A stretch of 64,000 nucleotides of DNA from Cerasicoccus arenae (GTDB lineage Bacteria; Verrucomicrobiota; Verrucomicrobiia; Opitutales; Cerasicoccaceae), in contig NZ_BMXG01000004.1 of the NCBI RefSeq assembly GCF_014651635.1, positions 165,432 through 229,431 of the forward strand, written 5' to 3'. Below, piece after piece: positions 18,341 through 26,958 of this stretch (its first letter is position 1; the number at the start of each line of letters is the position of its first letter). The position numbers and the translations under genes are program-made. Below the pieces are notes generated by a model that saw only the letters and a list, made by a program, of their open reading frames with translations, searched no databases and was not told where the DNA came from.

Positions 18341-19380
18341 GATTAGGCGTTATTGATATCGGGAGTAACTCGATTAAGTTGCTTGTTGCTGAAACCGGAT
18401 CGACCATGGCGATCCACTACGAAACGACTTGGGAAACTCGGCTTGGGACTACACTGGGGACTTCTGACCTTCCGATTTTGACCCGTTCAGCGATCCAAAA
18501 AGCCTGTGAGGCCGTGCAGTCTCTTATTGCGGAAGCAGCGGGCTATAATGTGGAAGAGTTTTTTGTCGCAGCAACGTCTGCTGTGCGCGACGCGGTTAAC
18601 CGCGAGGAATTCATTGACGAGATTCACCAGGCAACTGGCCATCGGCTCAAGGTGCTTTCGGGGGACGAAGAGGCGGCCTACATTGCTTGGGGCATCACCA
18701 CAGATCCCGTTCTCACGCAGTATCAGGAGTTTTGCTTGGCGGATCTCGGTGGTGGTAGTTTGGAGTTGATCCATGTGCGCAATCGCGAAATCGTGGCGAA
18801 GGTTAGCCTGCCACTCGGTGCGATCCGTCTGTCCCAGCAGTTGCTGGCCGATAAGGGCGAGCCCATGAAGTCTGTCGAAATGCGTCGTATTGTGCGCCGT
18901 GTGCGCAACACCATCGATGAATCCGGCTTTGTATTTCCTCGGGAAACAAACATTCTAGCTGGCACAGGAGGTGCCTTAACGGTGTCTCGAGCGGTTCGCG
19001 CGGCTTGGCTTGGCCAAACCCAGAGTGAGGCTGGCAATTCCCTCAGCTTGGCGTATCTGCGCTTCCTGTATGTCGAATTGGCGGCGATGAATCTTGAAGA
19101 GCGCAGCAAAATTCCAGCACTGCCATCTGAGCGGGCAGACATTATGCCTGTGGGACTCTTGATCTTGCTTACTGTTGCAGAAATGGCCGGTGCCAACTCG
19201 TATATCTACTCGTCGCATAATCTTCGCTACGGCATTGCGGCCAAGTATTTCTCAGGTGATTCGGGCGATAGCCCAATTGCAATTAAGGCAGCGCTTCCGG
19301 GGCAAACATCGACGGATAAGTCCGCGCTCGCTGCCATGGCAAAGTCTGCTGTCGATCAAGGCCACGAAAAAAAAATGTAG
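18337..19380 (+). CDS. Ppx/GppA family exopolyphosphatase-like protein
   Basis: 347 residues; actin-like ATPase fold hydrolysing polyphosphate or pppGpp. N-terminal VIDIGSNSIKLLVAE (phosphate-1 loop), FFVAATSAVRDAVN near 76, LSGDEEA near 110 and LADLGGGSLELI near 135 (phosphate-2 loop) are all present. It lacks the long C-terminal HD-like part of E. coli Ppx, so it is a short-type enzyme. The start overlaps rsmI (ATGA). Substrate preference cannot be told from sequence. Confidence 0.88.
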   Translation: MRLGVIDIGSNSIKLLVAETGSTMAIHYETTWETRLGTTLGTSDLPILTRSAIQKACEAVQSLIAEAAGYNVEEFFVAATSAVRDAVNREEFIDEIHQATGHRLKVLSGDEEAAYIAWGITTDPVLTQYQEFCLADLGGGSLELIHVRNREIVAKVSLPLGAIRLSQQLLADKGEPMKSVEMRRIVRRVRNTIDESGFVFPRETNILAGTGGALTVSRAVRAAWLGQTQSEAGNSLSLAYLRFLYVELAAMNLEERSKIPALPSERADIMPVGLLILLTVAEMAGANSYIYSSHNLRYGIAAKYFSGDSGDSPIAIKAALPGQTSTDKSALAAMAKSAVDQGHEKKM

Positions 19381-19798
19381 GGCAGCGGTGGTTGGACGGG
19401 CTCCAACTGCGAAATTTATCCACATGATATTGGTTAATTTTTCTGAAGACTCGAAAGGTTTTTCCTGTAACGTGGATTCTGCTGCGAGCTAATACGATTT
19501 TTTCGTGATAAATGGCATTGAGCGTTAGTCACTAACGTTCATTGGCGTCGGACATCGCAAAAGGCACGAAACATTTGCCCAACCCAACCAACTGAGCCAG
19601 CCCAGCCAACTGAACCAGCCGAGTCATTGCGCGGTATCGGATTCTCTGATAAAATCATCGGCATGAAACCAGTTTTTACCAATAACCGCATTTTAGACAT
19701 ACGCTCTATCAGATTCTTCAAATCCCTATTGCGCCTTCGCGTGGGCCACCACTATCTTGGCAATATCCAAATTAAATCCACAACTGACCACCTCTCTC
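19381..19798. other. Gene-free region with short repeats
   Basis: About 420 bp without a convincing gene. It holds an odd palindrome CGTTAGT-C-ACTAACG (19523-19537), a two-copy 18-bp tandem repeat (19588-19623) and AT-rich DNA before the next gene. In-frame starts upstream of 19799 are not used because the added residues are unconserved. Confidence 0.5.
19588..19623. repeat. 18-bp tandem repeat, two copies
   Basis: Units 19588-19605 and 19606-19623 (CCAACTGARCCAGCCSAG) differ at two positions. A partial CCCAACCCAA unit precedes them. It is an intergenic minisatellite-like stretch. Confidence 0.8.
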
Positions 19799-20713
19799 AT
19801 GTCTACTGACCTTTACGGCTGGAAATGCCACACGCTCAAATCCGGTGATGCCACGCTTGCCATGCCGACAGAGATCGGTCCGCGTATCGTGTCGTGCACG
19901 ATCGATGGTGCCGATAATTTATTCCATGTTATCAAGGAAGAGCAGGGCGGTTTTGGTGAGCCTGATTGGATGCTGCGTGGTGGCCATCGGCTCTGGCATT
20001 CACCCGAGCAAAACCCGCGCAGCTACGATCCAGATAATACGCCAATCAAGGTTGCCGAGATCGACGAAGGCCGGGAGTTCCTTTTGGAAGCCCCAGGTCC
20101 CGATCATTCCGGCATGGTGAAGTCCATCCAGATCGCCGCCCTCGGTGCCGAGACTTTCAAGCTCACACACCGCATCCGCAATACCCTACAATGGCCGGTC
20201 CAGTTTGCTCCCTGGGCGTTGACCGTTATGGAGCGCGGTGGGTATTCCACCATTCCGCTTTTGCCCAAGGGCGACCACGAAACTGATTTATTGCCCAACT
20301 ACACAATGGTGCCGTGGACTTACACCGACTTCTCCCGCCCAGAATGGGAATTTCATCAGGATTTCATCGGTATTGATACGACAAAGACTGCCGTTGCGCA
20401 AAAGCTTGGTCTGACGAATTACCCGGGCTGGGCGGCCTACTGGCAACCAGCGGGCACCTTTGTGAAGGCCGCCCACGTCGAGCTGCGCAAGACCTACCCG
20501 GACTTCGGCTGCGTGTATGAAACCTTCTGCAACGACTTCATGATCGAGCTGGAGACCCTCGGGCCGCTAACAACCGTTCCCGCTGGTGGTGCCATTGAGC
20601 ACGTCGAATACTGGGGCGTCTTCGCTGGCCTTCCCAAGCCCGACTCCGACAAAGTTTTCAACGAAGAATTCCGCCCCATCATCGAAGGCTGGCGCACGGA
20701 TTTGATTTCGTAG
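19799..20713 (+). CDS. DUF4380-like, probable aldose-epimerase-fold protein
   Basis: 304 residues from the ATG at 19799. Beta-rich throughout, with EIGPRIVSCTIDGADNLFHV near 20-40, GGHRLWHSPE near 61, a central WALTVMERGG and a C-terminal IEHVEYWGVF block. This order fits DUF4380 and galactose-mutarotase-like proteins, which bind or epimerise sugars; the substrate is unknown. No signal peptide, so it is cytoplasmic. It stands alone, separated from fmt by a repeat-bearing gap. Confidence 0.65.
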   Translation: MSTDLYGWKCHTLKSGDATLAMPTEIGPRIVSCTIDGADNLFHVIKEEQGGFGEPDWMLRGGHRLWHSPEQNPRSYDPDNTPIKVAEIDEGREFLLEAPGPDHSGMVKSIQIAALGAETFKLTHRIRNTLQWPVQFAPWALTVMERGGYSTIPLLPKGDHETDLLPNYTMVPWTYTDFSRPEWEFHQDFIGIDTTKTAVAQKLGLTNYPGWAAYWQPAGTFVKAAHVELRKTYPDFGCVYETFCNDFMIELETLGPLTTVPAGGAIEHVEYWGVFAGLPKPDSDKVFNEEFRPIIEGWRTDLIS

Positions 20714-20749
20714 AGCGAATCGATTATTTATGTTTGAAATACGTTTTGT

Positions 20750-20785
20750 CGGCATTTGCGTTTCATCCGCGTTCATCCGTGGCTA
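20750..20785. repeat. Interspersed-type repeat (CCACGGATGAACGCGGATG on the minus strand)
   Basis: Plus strand reads GCGTTTCATCC then GCGTTCATCCGTGG, two near-identical units of TTCATCC. The reverse complement begins CCACGGATGAACGCGGATG, closely similar to a degenerate CCACGGAT-AACACGGAT repeat that I recall from intergenic regions of many Verrucomicrobiota and Planctomycetota. Only one copy is seen in this window. Confidence 0.5.
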
Positions 20786-20842
20786 AATAAACCCGTTCTC
20801 ACTTTAACCTTTAACCTCCCAACTTTAACCTTCCCTCCCCCC

Positions 20843-21823
20843 ATGAACCTCGTCTTTTTCGGCTCAGACCCGATTTCCCTACCTTTGCTCGACTGGCTGC
20901 GCGATACGCCGCCAGCAGGCTCGCGCTTGGTCGGTGTGGTCAGTCAGCCGGATCGTCCGAAGGGTAGGGGGAAGAAGCTTGCGCCGAATGAAATTTCCGC
21001 TTGGGCGTTAGCAAATAACATTGAGCTGCTCCGCCCAGAAAAGCCTGGCACCGAGCTGGAGGATTGGCTGCGTTCACATGACATCGCGTTGGCACTCGTC
21101 ATGGCTTATGGGCATATTTTGAAGAAATCGCTGCTCGCGACCCCCCCCCTGGGCTTCGTTAATTTTCACGCCTCGTTGCTCCCCGCCTATCGCGGTGCCT
21201 CGCCGATCGAAACTTCGGTCGCCAACGGCGAAGCCGAAACCGGCGTCTCCCTGATGCGTATTATCCCGAAGATGGACGCTGGCGCTGTCTGCGATGCCGA
21301 ACGAGTTGCAATTGAGCACAACGACACCGGCGGCTCGATGCGGGAAAAATTGGCTGTGGCCTGCGTCCCGCTGATCGAGCGTGGTCTCCCAGCATTGTTG
21401 GAGGGTAGGGCAGAGTTTACCGAACAAGACGCCGAGGCTGTCACCTATTGCCGCAAGTTGGTGAAGGCCGACGGCGCGCTAGACTTCAACGCCAAAGCCG
21501 ACGAACTCGCGGCTCGGATTAACGGCCTCTTTCCTTGGCCCGGCGGGTTTTGCGATTACCAAGGCACACGTCTCAAGGTAAAGAGCGCGGTTGCGGAAAC
21601 AGGCCACGGTGCCCCAGGGGAAATCCTCGCCGCCAATGTCGATGGTCTGACGGTTGCCTGCGGTGAGGGTGCAATCCGCATCTATGAGCTGCAACGCCCT
21701 GCTGGAAAAATGCTGTCCGTGGGCGATTTTTTGCGCGGATTCCCATTGGATAGCGGAACATTTCTCGATGGGGGCGAACTTACCAAATTAGTGTCAAAAG
21801 CCCCTTTTCCGCGTCATGTGTAA
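20843..21823 (+). CDS. fmt: Methionyl-tRNA formyltransferase
   Basis: Formylates the initiator Met-tRNA using 10-formyl-tetrahydrofolate. 326 residues from the ATG at 20843; an earlier in-frame start adds a Pro/Thr-rich unconserved stretch. The N-terminal Rossmann-like domain has LVFFGSDPISLPLL at the start and the catalytic VNFHASLLPAYRGASPI block near 107-121 (Asn, His), with DAGAV near 145. The C-terminal OB-like tRNA-binding domain starts near 205. No def gene is adjacent, unlike many genomes. A run of nine C (21141-21149) lies just before the catalytic block. Confidence 0.94.
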   Translation: MNLVFFGSDPISLPLLDWLRDTPPAGSRLVGVVSQPDRPKGRGKKLAPNEISAWALANNIELLRPEKPGTELEDWLRSHDIALALVMAYGHILKKSLLATPPLGFVNFHASLLPAYRGASPIETSVANGEAETGVSLMRIIPKMDAGAVCDAERVAIEHNDTGGSMREKLAVACVPLIERGLPALLEGRAEFTEQDAEAVTYCRKLVKADGALDFNAKADELAARINGLFPWPGGFCDYQGTRLKVKSAVAETGHGAPGEILAANVDGLTVACGEGAIRIYELQRPAGKMLSVGDFLRGFPLDSGTFLDGGELTKLVSKAPFPRHV

Positions 21824-21878
21824 CCCCGGAGAGCTGATTTTGCTTTTGTTGATGAGGCCACTTTTTTAAGACTTTATT

Positions 21879-22463
21879 ATGTATCGTATTTTTTTCCTTT
21901 TTCTTGGCCTGATCTGGCCGATTTTCGCATGTGCGCAAAATTCGTCCTTTGCGCGCATGAACCAAGACATGCTGATTCTCAGCGAACAGGTGGGCCAACT
22001 GCGTTTGCAGGTAGAAGAACTCCAGCGTCAGCAAGTTCAGATGATGAAGAATTACGAGCAACTGCTCAAGCAGCAGTCCGCATTGAGCCTGAGCGTGAAT
22101 AGCTTCGTGGCCGAGACCGAAACAAAGCTCAGTGCTTTGCCTGAGCGCGAAGCCGCCCTCAAACGCGAAATCGGTGCCGAGGTTTCCAAGCAAATCGAAA
22201 AGCTCGCCACAGAGACCCAGAAAGCGATCAATCTACTGGCCCAGGCCAAGAACAGCACACCGTCGGTGTCGCCACAGATGAATTTTTCCGAGGACTATCC
22301 TTCGACTGGTTTTTCACACGTAGTGAAGTCCGGAGAGACGATCTCCGGCATTGCGCGCCAATATGGCTCCACCACACGCGACATCATGAACGCCAACCGC
22401 ATCGCCAGCGCGACCTCCCTCAAGGCAGGAGAGACGATTTTCGTGCCAGTTAAGCAGGAATAA
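21879..22463 (+). CDS. Exported coiled-coil protein with C-terminal LysM domain
   Basis: 194 residues: signal peptide (1-19), a coiled coil (25-125, QVGQLRLQVEELQRQQVQ core), then a LysM domain (about 146-190, HVVKSGETISGIARQYGSTTRDIMNANRI core), which binds peptidoglycan or chitin-like glycans. A periplasmic cell-wall-associated role is likely; an enzymatic domain is absent. It lies between fmt and parB, all on the same strand. Confidence 0.85.
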   Translation: MYRIFFLFLGLIWPIFACAQNSSFARMNQDMLILSEQVGQLRLQVEELQRQQVQMMKNYEQLLKQQSALSLSVNSFVAETETKLSALPEREAALKREIGAEVSKQIEKLATETQKAINLLAQAKNSTPSVSPQMNFSEDYPSTGFSHVVKSGETISGIARQYGSTTRDIMNANRIASATSLKAGETIFVPVKQE

Positions 22464-22519
22464 CGCTTCTGATGGAAAATGGTTTTGTATTTACACTCTC
22501 AACTGTGCTGAAATAGCCC

Positions 22520-23440
22520 ATGGCAGTATCGAAAAGCAGACTAGGCCGCGGCTTAGGCGGTATCATCGCCGGCGGCGGCGCGAAAACAGCAGTCAAAAAG
22601 ACTGCGGTTAAGACAGCCCCCCCCCCCCCCCCGGCCCCCATCCCAGCGGGCCCATATCGGGAGATCCCCGTTGCCGCCATTGTCCCGAACCCCTATCAGC
22701 CGCGCCGGGAGATGGACCCCGCGCACATTGAGGAATTGGCCAACAGCATTGCTTCCGAAGGGCTGCTCCAGCCAATCGTGGTGCGACCTTTGGAGAAGGA
22801 CCAGTTTGAGCTGATCGCCGGTGAACGCCGCTGGCGAGCTCATCAAAAGCTTGGCTTGAAAACCATTGCCGCCCGAGTGATGGAGGCCAGTAACGCGTCT
22901 TCCGCCGTCATTTCCTTGATCGAGAATCTCCAGCGAGAAGGACTCAACCCGATCGAAGAAGCCCTCGGCTACGCCAGTCTGATGAAGGACTTTGACCTGA
23001 CCCAGGAAGCTGTTTCGGATCGGATTGGTCGCCCCCGCGCCTCAATTGCCAACACCCTGCGCCTCCTCGCGCTTGACCGCGAAATTCAGGGATATTTGTC
23101 CAAGGGCATGCTCTCCACCGGACACGCTAAGGTGCTGCTCGGCGTGGAGGACCCGGCTCAGCGCTTGATTCTGGCCCGGCGCGTCATTGAGGCCGGAATG
23201 AGTGTCCGCGAGGCAGAGCGCCAAGTTCGCCGCATAAAAAGCGAATCCTCCTTGCGTGGCGATCATCGCGATCCGGATACCGCCGCCGAAACCGTGGTGC
23301 GCGATCTCGAAAAGCAACTTTCCAGCCGCCTCAATACTAAGGTCCATCTGAAGCACACGCCGAAGAAGGGTCGCATCATAATTGAGTATTTTGGCAACGA
23401 CGACCTGCAGCGCATTCTCGAACGCACGGGATTGCAGTAA
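22520..23440 (+). CDS. parB: ParB chromosome-partitioning protein
   Basis: 306 residues; binds parS sites and, with ParA, segregates the origin. The N-terminal basic LGRGLGGIIAGG segment is the usual ParA-contact region, followed by a Pro-rich linker (about residues 34-42) encoded by a 16-C tract. The CTPase core shows IVPNPYQPRR, ELIAGERRWRAHQKLGL (box II) and ENLQREGLNPIEEALGY. The DNA-binding helix-turn-helix is TQEAVSDRIGRPRASIANTLRLL. parA is not adjacent here, which is unusual. Normal length otherwise. Confidence 0.95.
   Translation: MAVSKSRLGRGLGGIIAGGGAKTAVKKTAVKTAPPPPPAPIPAGPYREIPVAAIVPNPYQPRREMDPAHIEELANSIASEGLLQPIVVRPLEKDQFELIAGERRWRAHQKLGLKTIAARVMEASNASSAVISLIENLQREGLNPIEEALGYASLMKDFDLTQEAVSDRIGRPRASIANTLRLLALDREIQGYLSKGMLSTGHAKVLLGVEDPAQRLILARRVIEAGMSVREAERQVRRIKSESSLRGDHRDPDTAAETVVRDLEKQLSSRLNTKVHLKHTPKKGRIIIEYFGNDDLQRILERTGLQ
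22617..22632 (+). repeat. Mononucleotide tract of 16 C inside parB
   Basis: An uninterrupted run of 16 C encodes part of the Pro-rich linker of ParB. Such a long run is prone to slippage in replication and also to sequencing error. Confidence 0.9.
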
Positions 23441-23515
23441 ACGATTACTAAAAAATTAACCTTGAAGCGCAGGGCCAGAAGGCTCATGTTGCGCGGTTTT
23501 CCAAGTTTCTCCGAC

Positions 23516-24145
23516 ATGAGTTCAATAATCTTTGGCCTTCTTACTCTCCTGCTGATCCTTGTCAGCGGCTATCTTGTGCTGATCATCTTGATGCAGCGTG
23601 CCAGCAGCAATTCCGGCATGGGCTCCGCCCTTGGCGGTGGCGCGGCAGAATCCGCCCTCGGCGCAGGTGCAGGCAACGTCCTGACCAAAGGCACGATCAT
23701 GGGCAGCGCAGCCTTTTTCATCCTTTCGTTTACTTTGTATCTGGGGCTGCTGTCTCAGGCTGAGGACAACAAGCCGACCAACACGCTTCCCGTTGAGGTA
23801 GCTGCTCCCGGTTCTGAATCGACGCAGGACGATGCTGCTAACAAGCCGCTGGTTAACTTGCCTGAAGGCATGGACTTGAGCACGTTGACCCCGAAGGTGA
23901 AAGTCGATGGTCCGGCGGGCACCACCACCCAAGTGTCGACTGATCAGGGCACCATGATTATCACTGAGGACGCCATTGACGTAAAGCCTGCCGCTGAAAC
24001 CACGACCGAAGAAGCCGCTCCAACTGACTCTGCTGAGACTGCAGTTGAAGCCGCTCCTGCTACATCGACTGAGGCAACTGCTGAAACCGCTCCAGTGGAA
24101 GAAGCTCCTGCCGCGACCAAGTCGACCGAAACAAAATCGGAATAG
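23516..24145 (+). CDS. secG: Preprotein translocase subunit SecG
   Basis: 209 residues from the ATG at 23516; earlier in-frame starts add a basic unconserved stretch. Two membrane spans (about 3-23 and 58-78) flank the conserved LMQRASSNSGMGSALGGGAAESALGAGAGN loop (cut here to its core, residues ~26-55), typical of SecG. The long C-terminal tail (about 85-209) is acidic and Ala/Thr/Glu-rich and has no equivalent in short SecG proteins, but tails like this occur in Verrucomicrobiota. It stabilises SecYE during export. It follows parB by 75 bp. Confidence 0.88.
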   Translation: MSSIIFGLLTLLLILVSGYLVLIILMQRASSNSGMGSALGGGAAESALGAGAGNVLTKGTIMGSAAFFILSFTLYLGLLSQAEDNKPTNTLPVEVAAPGSESTQDDAANKPLVNLPEGMDLSTLTPKVKVDGPAGTTTQVSTDQGTMIITEDAIDVKPAAETTTEEAAPTDSAETAVEAAPATSTEATAETAPVEEAPAATKSTETKSE

Positions 24146-24180
24146 TCCTGTCAGCATTGCCCGGCGACATGCCGCACCCT

Positions 24181-25038
24181 ATGCGATTGGCTATTTTCAG
24201 TTTGGCACTTATATTTTGCGCTCCGTTGGCTTGGAGCGAAAGACCCGGCGAACGCGCCCACGGCCCCGCAAAGGTCGAGGGCATTGATCAGGAAGAAGGC
24301 CGTCGGATTATGGAAGAATTTCGCCACCAGCGCTTGCGCGGCGATTTCGTTTTCCTTTTCGACCTAGTGCACCGTCCCCGCCGCGACAAGGATGTCGTTT
24401 ATCAGGGTATTATGTGGGGCACATGGAATTCTGAAGGTTCCTTGAGCCGCGTCTCCGTCTGGCCCAAGGGAAAACGTGAGACTAACACGCGTGAGCTGAT
24501 CGTGCAGGGTGGACCGGAACCCGAAGTCTGGATGCTGCGCGACGGTAAAGTGGTCGAATTGACCAAGGAAGAGCAGGGGGAGCCGTTTTTCCCAGAGATG
24601 GTTTACACGCCTTATGACGTGGTCATGCCGTTTGCCTATTGGGATCTGTTTGAATACACCGATTCCAAGCGTTTGGCGCGTGGTCGGCCGGTTCACATGT
24701 TTATGCTCTATGCTCCGGCAGATGTTGCCCAGCGTATTCCTGAGCTCGCCGCGGTCGAATTGGCGCTGGATGCCAGCTTCAATGCCCCGTTGACGGCCAA
24801 GATGCTGGATATTGATAGCAAACCACTGCGCACACTCGACGTAGGCGGTTTCAAGGAAATCGACGATCAATACATCGTTAAAGAAATCGATCTTATCGAT
24901 GAACGTTCGGGTGATAAAACACGCTTTCGCGTGACCGGTGCCGCCGTGAATCTCGATCTTTCCCCGCAAATATTTAAGCCTGAAGAACTCAAGCAGGGTG
25001 AACCCGACATCACGAAGATCATCTTCGAGCCGGTTTAA
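24181..25038 (+). CDS. Exported LolA/outer-membrane lipoprotein-sorting-like protein
   Basis: 285 residues from the ATG at 24181, which begins a clean signal peptide (MRLAIFSLALIFCAPLAWS). ATG at 24169 and TTG at 24157 are alternatives. The body, with a DEDRR-like charged helix (EGRRIMEEFRHQRLRGD) and a long twisted beta-sheet (QGGPEPEVWMLRDGKVVEL), fits the outer-membrane lipoprotein-sorting-like fold of the LolA/LolB superfamily. The specific partner is unknown. The gene ends eight bases before the stop of convergent trpF. Confidence 0.65.
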   Translation: MRLAIFSLALIFCAPLAWSERPGERAHGPAKVEGIDQEEGRRIMEEFRHQRLRGDFVFLFDLVHRPRRDKDVVYQGIMWGTWNSEGSLSRVSVWPKGKRETNTRELIVQGGPEPEVWMLRDGKVVELTKEEQGEPFFPEMVYTPYDVVMPFAYWDLFEYTDSKRLARGRPVHMFMLYAPADVAQRIPELAAVELALDASFNAPLTAKMLDIDSKPLRTLDVGGFKEIDDQYIVKEIDLIDERSGDKTRFRVTGAAVNLDLSPQIFKPEELKQGEPDITKIIFEPV

Positions 25039-25046
25039 GGGGGGGG

Positions 25047-25703
25047 CTATCGGCCCAGTGCGGCGAACAGCGCACGCAACTTAGCGTGATCTTTGATTCC
25101 TGGCTGGCTCTCAACGCCGCTGTTGACGTCGGCAGTTTCCGCGCCGGAAACACGCACTGCTTCGGTGACATTGTCTGGATTAAGGCCACCTGCGAGGACG
25201 AAGCGCTTGTGTGCATAGAGGGTCGCCCACTCAGCAAAGAGCTCCCAGTTACCAGTCTGTCCGCTGCCGCCGTATTTATCGGCATGGTAGGCATCGACGA
25301 GAATTGTGTCCGCAAACTCTAGCATCGTCTGGGGAAAGGCTTCACCAGGCGGAATCTTCGGCGCTAGCCAGAGTTGCTCCTTGCCGACAATACCTCTCCA
25401 CGCCGCGAGTGTGGCCAGATTGACGTCGATGTCGCAGTGAATTTGAAAATGATCGAAGCCCAAGTCGGCCCAGTTTTCCAATTCATCAGCGCCGGTATTG
25501 ACGTCGACCATCACGCGCTTGCCAGCCGGAATACGCTGACAGAGTTCCCATGCCTGTTGGCGGGTTGCGGCGCGCGGCGACTTCGGATAGACGATGACCC
25601 CACAGTAATCGGCACCTAGCTCAAGGGCGAGCTCGGCGTCTTCCCAGCGGGTTAGGCCGCAGACTTTGATTTTTAATTCGGAGTTCAAATGAGGGGGGGG
25701 CAA
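25047..25703 (-). CDS. trpF: Phosphoribosylanthranilate isomerase
   Basis: 218 residues from a TTG at 25703 (a second in-frame TTG lies five codons later). TIM-barrel enzyme of tryptophan synthesis. The N-terminal IKVCGLTRWEDAELALELGAD block carries the catalytic Cys; ILVDAYHADKYGGSGQTG near 125-140 holds the catalytic Asp and phosphate loop; FVLAGGLNPDNV and TADVNSGVES finish the phosphate site. The start codon is followed at once by eight C (Pro-Pro). It is separated from other trp genes. Confidence 0.92.
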   Translation of the reverse strand: MPPPHLNSELKIKVCGLTRWEDAELALELGADYCGVIVYPKSPRAATRQQAWELCQRIPAGKRVMVDVNTGADELENWADLGFDHFQIHCDIDVNLATLAAWRGIVGKEQLWLAPKIPPGEAFPQTMLEFADTILVDAYHADKYGGSGQTGNWELFAEWATLYAHKRFVLAGGLNPDNVTEAVRVSGAETADVNSGVESQPGIKDHAKLRALFAALGR

Positions 25704-25761
25704 AAGTTACTTCGCAAGTATTCTAACTCCAGATGCAAAAACTCACAACCCGGAAGTCACC

Positions 25762-26958
25762 TCAAAACGCGTTCCATATCGCGTCGATGTCGACGTGGTC
25801 CAAAATCAAGTTGCGAATGATTGGAATTTTATCGGTGTCTTGCGGCTGGGTCTTGACCGTCATCGAGTTAATGCGGCTGGCGACGGAGTAGCTTTCCTCA
25901 CTGCAAATCACACAGGGGATCTGCGTTTGGGCGAGCATTTCCATGAGCTTGGGGTGGGGGAGGATGTTGCGGGTTAGTACGATGCCGCTAACCACTTTTT
26001 TGCCAGAGATGCCAGCGCTGGCAATGGCAGCGAAAATGATGTCGTCGCGGTCGCCGGGGGTGATGATCAGCACACCTGGCTGGAGGTAGTCGATGACTCC
26101 CTTGGCTGTCATGGCACCGATGACGACGCGTAGGATGCGTTCGTTGGCGGCTTTTTCACGTCCGTTAATCCAGCGTCCACCGATTTCGTCTACGATCTGG
26201 GAAAGGTTAGGCGCGGCTAGTTGTTTGGCCAGCGGGAGAACACCCAGCAGGGGGACGCCGAGGCGGCGTAGGCCCTCGCCCGCATACTTGCGCACGGTGT
26301 CCATTTTGTCCGGCAAAACTTTGTTAAGGATCGCTCCGATGACTTCCACGCCGTGCTTGTCGAAGAGGGCCTTGTTGATGGCAACTTCGTCTACGGGCCG
26401 CCCAATACCGCCTTGAGCGACGATGATCGCCTTGGCTCCAAGGAGCTTGGCAACTTGGGCATTGGAGAGGTCAAACACGGCACCGACGCCAGCATGGCCA
26501 CTGCCTTCGATGATACAAACTTCCTTCTGATAGGATGAGCGGTCAAAGGCGCGGCTGATGCGGTCTTGGAGAATGCCGAGATTCTCATCAGGATTGTCGA
26601 GAAATCGTCGGGTAAAGGTGCCATCAACTGCCACCGGACTCATTGCGTCGATGGGGGTCTGGACGTCGAAAATCGAGTCCAACAGCACGGAGTCCTCGTC
26701 TACCTTGTGCCCGTCTTTTTCGACAAAGCGTTGGCCGACTGGCTTGATGAAGCCGACCTGTGGGGTACGAGTGCGCATGGCACCATACAGGCCGAGGCAG
26801 GTCGTCGTCTTACCGTCATTTTGACGGGTTGCGGCGACGAATATGCGCTTGGTGGTGGTGTTACGTGGCCCGCTGAGTAGGGTTACGGTGTCGTCGTCGC
26901 CGGGGAAGGGGCGTGACGTAAGAGTGGTCTTGGATTTTTTAGGCGGCATACGGCTCAC
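25762..26958 (-). CDS. DRTGG-domain protein, the regulatory half of a split phosphotransacetylase
   Basis: 398 residues. A P-loop-like AAA_26 domain (about 35-245) has FVAATRQNDGKTTTCLG near 40 and a Walker B-like CIIEGSGHAGVG near 148. It is followed by a DRTGG domain (about 255-365) with the TPGDRDDIIFAAIAS motif. This is the architecture of the N-terminal part of long-form Pta. Its start overlaps the stop of the upstream pta gene by four bases (ATGA), so the two are coupled. An allosteric or acetyl-CoA-sensing role is inferred from fused Pta. Confidence 0.85.
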   Translation of the reverse strand: MSRMPPKKSKTTLTSRPFPGDDDTVTLLSGPRNTTTKRIFVAATRQNDGKTTTCLGLYGAMRTRTPQVGFIKPVGQRFVEKDGHKVDEDSVLLDSIFDVQTPIDAMSPVAVDGTFTRRFLDNPDENLGILQDRISRAFDRSSYQKEVCIIEGSGHAGVGAVFDLSNAQVAKLLGAKAIIVAQGGIGRPVDEVAINKALFDKHGVEVIGAILNKVLPDKMDTVRKYAGEGLRRLGVPLLGVLPLAKQLAAPNLSQIVDEIGGRWINGREKAANERILRVVIGAMTAKGVIDYLQPGVLIITPGDRDDIIFAAIASAGISGKKVVSGIVLTRNILPHPKLMEMLAQTQIPCVICSEESYSVASRINSMTVKTQPQDTDKIPIIRNLILDHVDIDAIWNAF

